This document shows positions 44,492 to 54,552 of a stretch of 64,000 nucleotides of DNA, one piece after another. Position numbers and translations under genes: made by a program. Origin of the DNA: Burkholderiales bacterium (lineage in GTDB: Bacteria > Pseudomonadota > Gammaproteobacteria > Burkholderiales > Burkholderiaceae_C); NCBI GenBank assembly GCA_026400105.1, contig JAPLPQ010000083.1, positions 45,817 to 109,816 of the forward strand, written 5' to 3'. The number at the start of each line of letters is the position of its first letter. The first letter of the stretch is position 1. Below the pieces are notes generated by a model. The model was not told where the DNA came from. It saw only the letters and a list, made by a program, of their open reading frames with translations, and did not search any database.

Positions 44492-44967
44492 ACCCCCCCC
44501 TCCGTCTTGAAGCAAGCGGGCCTGGTCTCGGTGCAGCTGCAGCCTGCTTCGCAGTCAGGCGCGCCTGATCGGCGGTCGTTCCATTCGATCCAGATCCTGG
44601 CAATGCGGGAGTCTGCGTCAAACTCGACATGGCCGTCGCCATCCGGCAGCGCCTGCGCGATCCGGTCCTTCCAATGTTCGATGTCTTCAATTGCTACGGT
44701 GCTGGGGCCTGCGGCTGCCGAATCGCCGCCGGGCGCCACCACGTAAGCCGCTGACTGGTCGTGATTGATGTTGTTGAGCACGCGCATGCTGTCGAGGATG
44801 TCGTTGGCCAGGAAGGTGGCTTCTGCGCGGTGGAGGGTGCTTTGGTTGTTGTGCAGGTTGCTGACCTGCAGCTTGGCCAGACCCAGCAGTCCGATCGTCA
44901 TGATCACGATGGTGACCAGGACTTCCAGCAGGGAACTGCCGCGCGCGGGGTAGGAGTGACGGGTCAT
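44488..44967 (-). CDS. Type IV pilus minor pilin PilV
   Basis: ARGSSLLEVLVTIVIMTIGLLGLAKLQVSNLHNNQSTLHRAEATFLANDILDSMR. Confidence 0.87.
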   Translation of the reverse strand: MTRHSYPARGSSLLEVLVTIVIMTIGLLGLAKLQVSNLHNNQSTLHRAEATFLANDILDSMRVLNNINHDQSAAYVVAPGGDSAAAGPSTVAIEDIEHWKDRIAQALPDGDGHVEFDADSRIARIWIEWNDRRSGAPDCEAGCSCTETRPACFKTEGGV

Positions 44968-45617
44968 GGGCTCTCGCAGTTCTGCAGATTGCTGCCGTCG
45001 CCTTTTTCGGGGATGCCGTTGTTATCGCTGTCGGTCGCCAGCACCGATCGGGTCGCGATCACCAGGATAGCCTGGGACTTGTTCAGCTCCCTGTTGGCGC
45101 AAACCGCGAAGGTTCCACTTCCCAGCCCCCAGACCAGGCCTGTGCGCAGGAAGGTGATTCCGTTCGTGAAGTTGCTGTTCGGGCGCACGGTAACCCCAGT
45201 CGGCAGGTCTTGTCTGGTCTGTAGCAGTAACTCATTGTTGTCGCGTGCGGGCACCGCCCCCTCGCTGATGCCGTCCTCGTTGACGAAGGCGATCCATCCG
45301 CTGTCCCAGCCAGTGCCCGTGGATGAGCAGCTGCTGCCGTCGCTGCTGGGGCAGATGCTGACAGGCTGGCCGCGGCGAGCGGCCTCGGAGCGGGCCAGAT
45401 TCAACATGCCCATCAACTCGCTGGCTACGGTTCGGGTCCGGTTGGCCTGGATCATGGTCTTGAAAGACGGGGCGGCGAGCGCGCCGAGAATTGCCACGAT
45501 CGCGACCGTCACCATCAGCTCCAGCAGGGTCAAGCCATGCTGGCGCCTGGCCGGCCAGCCGCCTTGTGGCGAGGAGGGTATGGATCGCAGCATGTTCCGG
45601 TATGTCAATGAAAGCAA
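44964..45617 (-). CDS. FimT/GspH-family pseudopilin
   Basis: QHGLTLLELMVTVAIVAILGALAAPSFKTMIQANRTRTVASELMGMLNLARSEAARRG. Confidence 0.87.
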   Translation of the reverse strand: MLSLTYRNMLRSIPSSPQGGWPARRQHGLTLLELMVTVAIVAILGALAAPSFKTMIQANRTRTVASELMGMLNLARSEAARRGQPVSICPSSDGSSCSSTGTGWDSGWIAFVNEDGISEGAVPARDNNELLLQTRQDLPTGVTVRPNSNFTNGITFLRTGLVWGLGSGTFAVCANRELNKSQAILVIATRSVLATDSDNNGIPEKGDGSNLQNCESP

Positions 45618-45713
45618 TGTGAGACCATGTATCCATGCTGGTATGTCCTTGTTGGATATCTCAGCATTTCGGTTTCTGTCAGTTTAAATCCAAAAGACCG
45701 AAAAGTGTTTGAT

Positions 45714-48700
45714 TCAGTGCGGGCTTGCTGACTGGCCGCTGGCGCGTGCATGCAGGGTTGCTTTTTCGCCTATGTGGTCCAGGCCCTCGAAGGGGAATTC
45801 GGCCGCGACGAATTCCCGCACTGGCACGGCCATGACGATGGCGTCGACGCGGGTCGACAGCGCGAGCGCGCGCGCGCGCGGGTAGCTGCCTGTCAGCGCC
45901 ATCTGGCAGCGGGCGCCCGAGGGTTCGAGCGTCAGGTCGGGGCCGGTCAGGTAGGCCCGCAGACCGTCCGTCAGCAAGGCCTGCCAGCGCTGGCTGGCCG
46001 CGGTCCAGGCGGCTTCGCCGCCGACGAACACCTCGATCGGTATCCGGCCCCGGTCCTCGATCAGCCAGTCCAGCAGGACCGGGATCTGGCGGCGCGAGAT
46101 CTCCCCGCCGCCCAGTTGCGGCGCATGGTTGACTTCGTTGATGATGGCGCCGTTCTCGAACCAGGGGCGAGCGATGTCGGGCGTGATCAGGTCGATGCCG
46201 GCGATGTCGAGCCCGAACAGCCGGCTGGCCTCGAGTGCGATCCTGAGGTTTTCCGGGTGGACGATGGCGCTGACCTTTTCGTCGACGCCGCCCCATGCGG
46301 TTGACTCGATCCGGCGCAGGGCTATCCGGCTGCCAGCGGGCGGCACGGAGTCGGCGCTGTAGCCAGCCGCCGCGAGCGCGCTCAGTGCCAGCGCGTCGAG
46401 CGGCTGGATTTTCGAGCGTTGCCAGGGCGGCAGGCGTCGCTGCGCCTCGAGCTCGGCCTGCACGAGCTCGGCGATCGGATGCCGGCCATCAGCCATGACT
46501 GACATCGGCAGGCGCTTGACGGCATACAGCAGCCGGCCCCTGGCGATGAAGAGTCGGTGACAGCAGCCGGCCACCTGCCGCTCCACGATCACCTGCCTTG
46601 ATGGCGAAAGGCCTTGCACCGCGGCGAAGGCGGCCTCAAGCGCGGCCTGATCGGCGACATCAACCGTCACGCCTTCGCCCCGGTCCAGGTCCAGTGGCTT
46701 GACCACCACCGGCCAGCCCAGCCGCTGCGCCGTCGCCAGCGCAGTGTCCGCGTCGGTCACGACCTGGTGCTGCGGCGCTGGCAGTCCCGCCCCTTGCAAC
46801 AGCCTGGCGGTCAGCGCTTTGTTTTGCGCCAGCCGCGCGCCGATGGCCGAGTCGAGCTCGGTCGCGCTGCGGTCGATCCGGTGCGACTTGCTGCCCCAGC
46901 CGAGCTGGAAGACCCCGCCGCCCAGATGAATGAAGGGAATGCCCTGGTCATGGGCGGCCTGCAGCAGCGGCAGGGTGGACTTGCCGGGCGGCATCAGTCT
47001 TGTCAGCCGGCCGATCACCCGGCTGGCCTCGTCGTAGAAGCCCTGGAGGCTGGCTTCGGTCAGCGTCTGGCTGGCGGCCAGATCGCAGAGTCCGAGCGCC
47101 GCCGTCAGGGCTTCGCTGTAGGCCGAAACGGGCAGCTGCTGGACCAGGGCCAGCGCGACCCGCGCCTGCCAGCGGCCCGTTTCGGCGTCGGGCCCGTTGA
47201 GCGAGATGATCTGCGGCGGGTCGAACACCGGAATCCGGCTTGCCTGCAGCAACTGGCGCGCGAGCAGCAGGGCGCGCCACAGCCATTGGCCGGCGCGTTC
47301 CTGCGGCGCTGATGGAGGCGACTGCGAGCAGCTGGCCGCCGGATCGATGGCTTCGATCGGTGTCTGCAGGACCCGCATCAGCCAGCCGTCCAGCGCTGGC
47401 AGGTCGACTGCTGCGGGCAGGGTGAAGCGCTGCTCGAAGCTCTGCAGTCGCTGCCGGCGCTGGCTGGCTGCTGGCGCCGGTTTTTGGCCCTGCGAATCGG
47501 CCTGTGCGCCAGGCGTGAGCAGCCTGGCGCCGATCAGGCGCAGCAGCTCCGCGCGCATGAGCTTGCCTTCATGGTTGCGCGGGATCGCATCGACGATCAG
47601 CACCCGATAAGGGCCACGCGCGCCGAGCTGGCTGCTGGCATGCTCGAGCAAGGCCTGTTCCGATACGGTCGCTCCGGCTCTGAGGGTCAGCGCGCAGACC
47701 GGAATGTCCTGGTGCACCCGGTGTTGCACCGGCACCACGGCCACGTCGGCGACGGCGGGGTGGGCGGCCATCAGCTGCTCGATCTCGGCCGGGTAGATGT
47801 TGATCCCGTTCATGATCAGCATATGGTCGGCGCGGCCGTAAAACACCAGCTGTCCCTCGCGGGTCAGCAGGCCGAGATCGCCGGGCAGGAACCAGCCGTC
47901 CTGGAAGCTCGCCCGCGAGGCCTCTGCGTCGCCGAGGTAGCCATCGACCAGCGCCGGCGTCCTGATCCGGACCAGACCGACCGTGGCGGGCGGCAGCGCC
48001 TGTCCGCGCCGGTCGACCAGCTCGATCTCGACCCCGGCCGGTGGGCGGCCGACCGTGCCCGCGATCTGATAGACCTCGGGTGGACCCGCGATCGCGACCG
48101 GTCCGGCCTCGTTGATGCCGTAGCGGACGTAGAGCTGCGGGGTCAGCCGCTGTCTGAAGCGCTGGCGCAGGTCGTCGCTGACCGTCGAGGCCGTGAGCTC
48201 GAACGCCCGCAGCATCGGCAGGGCCGGCGGAGTCTCTCGGTTGCCCGCCGGCAGCGCGGCGATCAGCTGCTCGGCATGGAAGACGGTGCCGTAGAGCACC
48301 GAGAGCCTGTCGCTGGCGCAGCGCTGCAGCACGGTGGCGGTATCGGTCCACAGTTCCAGCGCGCAGGCGGCACCGGCCCACAGGGCTTCGTGCAGGCGGA
48401 ACTTCGAGGTCGAGAAGTCGAAATGGCTCAGTGCCGCTACCCGGTCCGACGCTGTCAGCCCGAGCGCCCTGGCGCCCAGTTCCGACCTGGCGCGTCCTTG
48501 GGCGTGACTGACCGGGATCAGCTTGGGCCTGCCGGTCGAACCCGAACCCGTGATCAGCAGCCAGGGGGCTTCCGGCGCTGGCACCAGCAAGCGGCTGTCG
48601 ATCCGGGCCGGGCTGGCCTCGATCGCCTGGCGCTCCAGCCGCAGGCTGGCGACGCCAGATTCGAAGCGCTCGGGCTGGTCGCTCGCGAGCCAGACCATGG

Positions 48701-48998
48701 CAGCCCGTTGCGCCATCTGCCGACGCTGGCTGGCGGTCGCGCTGCGCGGGATCGAGTAGGCGGTCGCACCGAGGCGGGCCAGCGCCAGCAGCGCCAGCAC
48801 CAGGCCGAGTTCCTCGACGAAGCTCAAGCCCACGACCTGGCCGGCCCGCACGCCCTGGGCCTGCAGCGCAGCGGCGTATTGCCAGACCGACTGGTCGAGC
48901 GCGCGAAAACCTATCGTCCTCTGGGGCAGCAGCAGGGCCGCAGCATCCGGGCGCGCCTGGGCATGCCCGATCAGGTCAAAAGTGATATTTCTCTGCAC
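45714..48998 (-). CDS. Fusion of adenylate-forming (AMP-binding) ligase and cyanophycin-synthetase-like ATP-grasp ligase
   Basis: AMP-binding motifs GSGSTGRPK, YGINEAG, GWFLPGDLG, YGRADHMLIMNGINIYPAEIE, NHEGKLMR; ATP-grasp motifs KPLDLDRGEGVTVDV, VERQVAGCCHRLFI, INEVNHAPQLGG; GTG start at 48998. Confidence 0.85.
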   Translation of the reverse strand: MQRNITFDLIGHAQARPDAAALLLPQRTIGFRALDQSVWQYAAALQAQGVRAGQVVGLSFVEELGLVLALLALARLGATAYSIPRSATASQRRQMAQRAAMVWLASDQPERFESGVASLRLERQAIEASPARIDSRLLVPAPEAPWLLITGSGSTGRPKLIPVSHAQGRARSELGARALGLTASDRVAALSHFDFSTSKFRLHEALWAGAACALELWTDTATVLQRCASDRLSVLYGTVFHAEQLIAALPAGNRETPPALPMLRAFELTASTVSDDLRQRFRQRLTPQLYVRYGINEAGPVAIAGPPEVYQIAGTVGRPPAGVEIELVDRRGQALPPATVGLVRIRTPALVDGYLGDAEASRASFQDGWFLPGDLGLLTREGQLVFYGRADHMLIMNGINIYPAEIEQLMAAHPAVADVAVVPVQHRVHQDIPVCALTLRAGATVSEQALLEHASSQLGARGPYRVLIVDAIPRNHEGKLMRAELLRLIGARLLTPGAQADSQGQKPAPAASQRRQRLQSFEQRFTLPAAVDLPALDGWLMRVLQTPIEAIDPAASCSQSPPSAPQERAGQWLWRALLLARQLLQASRIPVFDPPQIISLNGPDAETGRWQARVALALVQQLPVSAYSEALTAALGLCDLAASQTLTEASLQGFYDEASRVIGRLTRLMPPGKSTLPLLQAAHDQGIPFIHLGGGVFQLGWGSKSHRIDRSATELDSAIGARLAQNKALTARLLQGAGLPAPQHQVVTDADTALATAQRLGWPVVVKPLDLDRGEGVTVDVADQAALEAAFAAVQGLSPSRQVIVERQVAGCCHRLFIARGRLLYAVKRLPMSVMADGRHPIAELVQAELEAQRRLPPWQRSKIQPLDALALSALAAAGYSADSVPPAGSRIALRRIESTAWGGVDEKVSAIVHPENLRIALEASRLFGLDIAGIDLITPDIARPWFENGAIINEVNHAPQLGGGEISRRQIPVLLDWLIEDRGRIPIEVFVGGEAAWTAASQRWQALLTDGLRAYLTGPDLTLEPSGARCQMALTGSYPRARALALSTRVDAIVMAVPVREFVAAEFPFEGLDHIGEKATLHARASGQSASPH

Positions 48999-49016
48999 GG
49001 CGACCTCCGCCGTGCA
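48994..49016 (-). promoter_or_regulatory. Hairpin with SD in loop and GTG start in stem
   Basis: Minus-strand RNA UGCACGGCG-GAGGU-CGCCGUGCA, 9-bp perfect stem. Confidence 0.65.
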
Positions 49017-49018
49017 GT

Positions 49019-49045
49019 CTAGTCCTGGGGTTCTTTCCAGGCTAG
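49019..49045 (-). promoter_or_regulatory. Second hairpin between lysA stop and ligase-fusion start
   Basis: Minus-strand RNA CUAGCCUGG-aaagaacc-CCAGG(a)CUAG, 9 bp with one bulged A; no U tract. Confidence 0.55.
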
Positions 49046-49052
49046 TGCTGAT

Positions 49053-50345
49053 TTATATCGATTCGAGTCGTAGTTGATCCTCGACCGATTCGCGTGCACG
49101 CACCAGTCGCGCCTGATCGCCATCGACCAGCACCTCGGCGGCCCGGCCGCGACTGTTGTAGTTGCTCGACATGCTCATGCAGTAGGCGCCCGCCGAGCAG
49201 ACCGCCAGCAGGTCGCCGGCTTGCACCGCCAGCTGGCGGTCGCGTCCCAGCCAGTCGCCGCTCTCGCAGACCGGGCCGACCACGTCCCAGGTCTGGATTT
49301 CGCCATTGGCCTCGCGCGGCTGCACCGGCACGATCGCGTGGTAGGCCTCGTACATGGCGGGGCGCGGCAGGTCGTTCATCGCCGCATCGACGATCAGGAA
49401 GTTCTTCTGTTCGCCGGGCTTGAGGAATACGGTTTCGGTCAGGCAGATGCCGGCGTTGCCGATCAGCGAACGGCCCGGCTCGATCACGAGCTTGCGCTGG
49501 CCGTAGCCACGCGCGTCGAGCTTGGCCAGCAGCAGTTGCCACAGCGCGTCGGCCGCCGGCGGGGTCTCGCCGTGGTAGTTGATGCCCAGGCCGCCGCCGA
49601 AGTCGATATGTTCGAGCGTGATGCCGCCGGCCTCGATCGCATCGACCAGATCGAGCACGCGGTCCATCGCGTCGAGGTAGGGCGAGGTCTCGGTGATCTG
49701 CGAGCCGATATGGCAGTCGATGCCGGTGACTTTCAGTCCGGGCAGCGCAGCGGCATGGCGGTAGGCTGCCAGTGCGTCGGTGTGCGCGATGCCGAACTTG
49801 TTGCCCTTGAGACCGGTCGAGATATAGGGATGGGTCTTGGCGTCGACATCGGGGTTGACGCGCAGGCTGACCGGTGCACGCAGGCCCATGCCAGCAGCGA
49901 CTTCGCTCAGCACATCGAGCTCGGGCAGGCTCTCGACGTTGAAGCAGCCGATGCCGGCCTCGAGGGCCAGGCGCATCTCGGCGCGGGTCTTGCCCACGCC
50001 CGAGAAGATCACCTTGGCCGGCTCCACGCCGGCGCGCAGCGCGCGCTCGAGCTCGCCGCCCGAGACGATGTCGAGGCCGCAGCCGGCCTGGACGAAGGTG
50101 CGCAGCACGGCCAGCGTCGAGTTGGCCTTCATCGCGTAGCAGATCAGGGCCTGGCGGCCGGCGAAGCCACGCTGATAGGCCGCGAGCGCGTCCAGCATCG
50201 CGGCCTGGGAATAGACGAACAGCGGCGTGCCGTGCTCGCGCGCGAGTTCGGCGGCGGACACGCCCTCGACCATCAGCTGGCCGTCGCGGTAATCGATGAA
50301 GGGACGTGCCGGCAAATCGGTCCGGGCTTGTTCGAGTGAAGACAT
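49053..50345 (-). CDS. lysA: Diaminopimelate decarboxylase
   Basis: CYAMKANSTLAVLRTFVQAGCGLDIVSGGEL PLP site, EPGRSLIGNAG, CESGDWLGRDR. Confidence 0.96.
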   Translation of the reverse strand: MSSLEQARTDLPARPFIDYRDGQLMVEGVSAAELAREHGTPLFVYSQAAMLDALAAYQRGFAGRQALICYAMKANSTLAVLRTFVQAGCGLDIVSGGELERALRAGVEPAKVIFSGVGKTRAEMRLALEAGIGCFNVESLPELDVLSEVAAGMGLRAPVSLRVNPDVDAKTHPYISTGLKGNKFGIAHTDALAAYRHAAALPGLKVTGIDCHIGSQITETSPYLDAMDRVLDLVDAIEAGGITLEHIDFGGGLGINYHGETPPAADALWQLLLAKLDARGYGQRKLVIEPGRSLIGNAGICLTETVFLKPGEQKNFLIVDAAMNDLPRPAMYEAYHAIVPVQPREANGEIQTWDVVGPVCESGDWLGRDRQLAVQAGDLLAVCSAGAYCMSMSSNYNSRGRAAEVLVDGDQARLVRARESVEDQLRLESI

Positions 50346-50352
50346 GGTGCGC

Positions 50353-50577
50353 TTATCGGATAGGCTTGGCGGGGGAGGGGGCCGTGGCGGGCACGGTGGA
50401 AGCCTGATGCCCAGGCAGATAGAGCGGGCCCTTCTGGCCGCAGCCGCTCAAGACCAGCAGGGCGGCGCTGCAACAGCCGAGCAGCGCCAGTCGGCCCGGG
50501 CAGGCCAAGGCCCTGGCCCTGATGGGGCCAAGGGCTGGGAGGCCGGGCAGGCCTAAAATTCGGCAGATTTCAAACAT
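50353..50577 (-). CDS. Small LptM/YifL-like lipoprotein
   Basis: 74 aa, lipobox [15 protein letters not shown] typical of this family; located before lysA. Confidence 0.82.
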   Translation of the reverse strand: MFEICRILGLPGLPALGPIRARALACPGRLALLGCCSAALLVLSGCGQKGPLYLPGHQASTVPATAPSPAKPIR

Positions 50578-50589
50578 CCGGGAATTGTA

Positions 50590-50919
50590 ATGACCGACCT
50601 CGAATATATGGATCGCGCCGAAGCGGTACTCCAGGCCATCGAACTGGTTTGCGACCGCATCAACGACGAGAGCGATGCCGACATCGACAACCAGCGCGTC
50701 GGCGGCATGATCACGCTGACCTTCGCCAATCGCAGCCAGATCGTGATCAACCTGCAAAAACCGCTGCAGGAGATCTGGCTGGCCGCGCGCTCGGGCGGTT
50801 ACCACTACCAGTTCGATGGCAGCCAGTGGCAGGACACCAAGGGTCAGGGCGAGTTCTTCGCCCATCTGACGCGCGAGGCCAGCGCGCAGGCGGGCCAGCC
50901 GCTGGTCTTCAGTTCCTGA
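50590..50919 (+). CDS. cyaY: Iron donor protein CyaY (frataxin homologue)
   Basis: [49 protein letters not shown]. Confidence 0.94.
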   Translation: MTDLEYMDRAEAVLQAIELVCDRINDESDADIDNQRVGGMITLTFANRSQIVINLQKPLQEIWLAARSGGYHYQFDGSQWQDTKGQGEFFAHLTREASAQAGQPLVFSS

Positions 50920-53272
50920 ACAGGTCGAGGATGCTGCGCTTCTCGTCCGATTCGGCCGGTGCGGCTTCGCCTTCACCGCCGCCGATCCTCGCCATGCCGC
51001 TGCCAGGCGCATAGTTGTCGTAGTACCACTCGCCTGCGACGTTCACCACGCCGGCAGGAACGGGCAGCTCCATCACCGGTGTATCGCGCAGCGCCTCGGA
51101 CATGAAGTTGATCCAGATCGGCAGCGAAAGGCCGCCGCCGGTCTCGCGGCTGCCCAGGTTGCGCGGGGTGTCGTAGCCGACCCAGACCGCACCGACCAGG
51201 GTCGGCTGGAAGCCCACGAACCAGGCATCGACGGCATCGTTGGTGGTGCCGGTCTTGCCATAGAGATCGCGTCGCTTGAGCGTGGCCTGGGCCCTGGCCG
51301 CGGTGCCCGAGCGCGCGACCTCGTTGAGCAGCTGGTCCATGATGAAGGCATTGCGCGGCTCGATCACCTGCGGCATCTCTTCCGGGACCTGCGACTTGAA
51401 CTCCTGCAGCACGCGGCCCTTGTGGTCGTCTATGCGGCTGATGAAGCGCGGCGCGGCATAGTGTCCGCCGTTGGCGAACACGCCGTAGCCGGCGGCCATC
51501 TGCAGCGGCGTGACCGAGCCTGCGCCCAGCGCCATCGTCAGGTAGGGTGGGTGCTTGTCGGCGTCGAAGCCGAAGCGGGTAACCCATTGCTGTGCTTCCC
51601 TGGCCCCGACGGTTTGCAGGATGCGGATCGACACCATGTTCTTGGACTTGGCCAGTGCGGTGCGCACGCTCATCGGGCCTTCAAACTTGCCGTCGTAGTT
51701 CTTGGGTTCCCAGGGCTGTCCGCCCGTGACCCCGGCGCTGAAATACAGCGGAGCGTCGTTGACCATGGTCGCTGGCGTCACGCCATGCTCGAGCGCCGCC
51801 GAATAGATGAAGGGCTTGAAGCTCGAGCCCGGCTGGCGCCAGGCCTGGGTCACATGGTTGAACTTGTTCTTCTCGAAGTCGAAGCCACCGACCAGCGCGC
51901 GAATCTCGCCGCTGCGCGGATCGAGCGCGACGAAGGCCGCCTCGACCTCGGGCAGCTGGGTCAGCTCCCAGTTGCTGGCACCCTTGACCACGCGCACCAC
52001 GGCGCCCGGGCGCAGCTTGAGGTTGGGCGGCGCCTTGGCCGACAGGCCCGATTGGACCGGCTTCAGGCCTTCGCCCGTGATCTCGATCGGTTCGTCGTCG
52101 CCGCGCAGCACCACCACCTTGCGTGGTCCGGCCTCCAGCACCACCGCCGTGCGCAGTTCGCCGCTGTCGGGGTGGCTGGCAATCACTTCGTCAATCGCAT
52201 CGGCGCGCGCCTTGGGGTCAGCCGGCAGTTCGATGAATTTTTCCGGCCCGCGGTAATGCTGACGGCGCTCGAAGTCGAGCACGCCCCGGCGCAGTGCCTG
52301 GTAGGCGGCTTGCTGTGCGCGCGAGTCCAGCGTCGTGTGCACCGTCAGGCCCCGGGTGTAGGTTTCGGGACCGTATTGCTCGAACACCGCCTGGCGCACC
52401 ATCTCGGCCAGGTATTCGGCATGCAGCGGCGGCTTGCCGTTGTCACGGCGCAATACCAGTGTCTCTTCCTTGGCCAGGCGAGCTTGCTCGGCGCTGATGA
52501 AGCCGTTTTCCTGCATGCGCTCGATGATGTATTGCTGGCGGATGCGGGCGCGCTTGGGGTTGGTGATCGGGTTGTAGGCCGAAGGTGCCTTGGGCAGACC
52601 GGCCAGCATCGCGGCTTCGGCGACAGTGAGGTCCTTGAGCGGCTTGCCGAAGTAGACCTGTGACGCGGCGGCGAAACCATAGGCCCGGTGACCCAGGAAG
52701 ATCTGGTTCATGTAGATCTCGAGGATCTGGTCCTTGCCCAGCAGGGCCTCGAGCTTGAAGGTCAGCAGCACCTCGTAGATCTTGCGCAGGTAGCTCTTCT
52801 CGCTCGAGAGATAGACGTTGCGCGCCACCTGCATCGTGATGGTCGAGGCGCCCTGGCTCTTGGACTGCCCCAGGTTGGCCAGCGCCGCGCGCAACATCCC
52901 GATGTAGTCGACCCCGCTGTGCTCGTAGAAGCGGGCATCCTCGATCGCCAGCACGGCATTGATCATGACCGGTGGGATGTCCTCGATCGGCGTCAGGTTG
53001 CGGCGCTCCTCGCCGAACTCGGCGATCGTTTCGCCATCGGCGCTCAGCACGCGCAGCGGCAACTTGGGCCGGTAGTCAGCCAGGGCGGCCACGTCGGGCA
53101 GCTTGGGGAATGCCAGGGCCAGCGCAATGCCCGCGGCCAGCAGCAATGCCAGCACGCCAGCGACAGTCGCTCCGAGCAGCCACTTGAGCCAACGCCAGCC
53201 CGAGGAGGCTTGCTGGCCGCGGGGGGAGGAGGGATCCTCCTGCGAGTACGAGTGTGGGGGGCGAGCAGGCAT
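50909..53272 (-). CDS. mrcA: Penicillin-binding protein 1A (class A PBP)
   Basis: Glycosyltransferase [30 protein letters not shown]; transpeptidase [19 protein letters not shown]. Confidence 0.95.
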   Translation of the reverse strand: MPARPPHSYSQEDPSSPRGQQASSGWRWLKWLLGATVAGVLALLLAAGIALALAFPKLPDVAALADYRPKLPLRVLSADGETIAEFGEERRNLTPIEDIPPVMINAVLAIEDARFYEHSGVDYIGMLRAALANLGQSKSQGASTITMQVARNVYLSSEKSYLRKIYEVLLTFKLEALLGKDQILEIYMNQIFLGHRAYGFAAASQVYFGKPLKDLTVAEAAMLAGLPKAPSAYNPITNPKRARIRQQYIIERMQENGFISAEQARLAKEETLVLRRDNGKPPLHAEYLAEMVRQAVFEQYGPETYTRGLTVHTTLDSRAQQAAYQALRRGVLDFERRQHYRGPEKFIELPADPKARADAIDEVIASHPDSGELRTAVVLEAGPRKVVVLRGDDEPIEITGEGLKPVQSGLSAKAPPNLKLRPGAVVRVVKGASNWELTQLPEVEAAFVALDPRSGEIRALVGGFDFEKNKFNHVTQAWRQPGSSFKPFIYSAALEHGVTPATMVNDAPLYFSAGVTGGQPWEPKNYDGKFEGPMSVRTALAKSKNMVSIRILQTVGAREAQQWVTRFGFDADKHPPYLTMALGAGSVTPLQMAAGYGVFANGGHYAAPRFISRIDDHKGRVLQEFKSQVPEEMPQVIEPRNAFIMDQLLNEVARSGTAARAQATLKRRDLYGKTGTTNDAVDAWFVGFQPTLVGAVWVGYDTPRNLGSRETGGGLSLPIWINFMSEALRDTPVMELPVPAGVVNVAGEWYYDNYAPGSGMARIGGGEGEAAPAESDEKRSILDLFRN

Positions 53273-53472
53273 GGATGTCCGTCTGAAGGTAGTGCTGGAT
53301 TATAGAAATCCGGCCGTTCTTTCGCTTGGCCTGTTTCTTGTTGCTACAAGTCAATTGACATTTATGAAAATAAATAAGACTCCAAACAGTCTTGTTGCCT
53401 TTGATGTCTTGCTGCTAGTATGCAAGTAACAAAAAGATACGCCATGCAGGCACCTTTCGAAGGAGAGAGGAA

Positions 53473-54552
53473 TTGATCTCATTCGGGACACTCATCAGTC
53501 GTGGACCAGCGCCCATGCTCGGTATCGACATCAGTTCATCCACCGTCAAGCTGGTCGAGCTGGGGCGCAATCCGGACGGCCAGTTGGTGCTGGAACGCTG
53601 TGCCATGGAGCCGCTCGAGCGTGGCTGGATCAATGAAGGCAACGTCGAGCGCTTTGACGAGGTGGCTGATGCCCTGCGCCGTCTGCTGCAGCGCAGCGGC
53701 AGCAAGACCCGCAATGCCGCGCTGGCGTTGCCGGGTTCGGCGGTCATCACCAAGAGGATCGTGCTGGCGGCCGGCCTGAGCGACCTCGAGCTCGAGTCGC
53801 TGGTCGAGGTCGAGGCCTCCCAGTGCATTCCCTTTCCCCTGCCTGAAGTCAGTCTGGACTTTTGCGTGATCGGGCCCTCGGCCGGTTCGGCCGAGATGGT
53901 CGATGTGCTGCTGGCTGCCTCGCGCAAGGAAAAGGTCTCGGACCGCCAGGCCCTGGCCGAGGCGGTCGGCCTGCTGCCGGTCGTGATGGATGTCGAGTCC
54001 TATGCCATGCGCCTGGCGGCGGGCCGTGTCATGGACGCGCTGCCCAATCAGGGCCGCGACGCGCTGATCGCGCTGATCGAGGTCGGTTCGCACAGCACCA
54101 GCTTGCAGGTCATACGCAACGACGACATGCTCTACGAGCGCGATCAGGTCTTTGGTGGCGCCGTCCTGAGCCAGCAGATCGCGCGCCAGTACGGCCTGAG
54201 CTTCGAGGAGGCCGATGCGAGAAAGAAGAGCGGCGACCTGCCGCCCGACTATTCGGACCAGGTGCTGCGCCCCTTCATGGACAGCCTGGGCCAGGAGATC
54301 GGGCGCGCGCTGCAGTTCTTCTTCACCAGCACGCCGCACAACAAGGTCGACCATATCCTGCTGTCGGGCGGCTGTGCGGCCCTGCCCGGGGTGGTCGAGA
54401 CCGTGGCCGCCCAGACCGCATTCCCCTGCAAGCTGGTCGATCCCTTTGACGGCATGCTGTTCGGGCCCGAGGTCAAGTCAGCCGGGCTGGCGCTCGAGTC
54501 GACCTCTTACCTGGTTGCCACCGGGCTGGCATTGCGGAGGTTCTACCCATGA
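53473..54552 (+). CDS. pilM: Type IV pilus assembly protein PilM
   Basis: MLGIDISSSTVKLVELGRNPDGQLVLERCA; TTG start with upstream AAGGAGAG. Confidence 0.93.
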   Translation: MISFGTLISRGPAPMLGIDISSSTVKLVELGRNPDGQLVLERCAMEPLERGWINEGNVERFDEVADALRRLLQRSGSKTRNAALALPGSAVITKRIVLAAGLSDLELESLVEVEASQCIPFPLPEVSLDFCVIGPSAGSAEMVDVLLAASRKEKVSDRQALAEAVGLLPVVMDVESYAMRLAAGRVMDALPNQGRDALIALIEVGSHSTSLQVIRNDDMLYERDQVFGGAVLSQQIARQYGLSFEEADARKKSGDLPPDYSDQVLRPFMDSLGQEIGRALQFFFTSTPHNKVDHILLSGGCAALPGVVETVAAQTAFPCKLVDPFDGMLFGPEVKSAGLALESTSYLVATGLALRRFYP

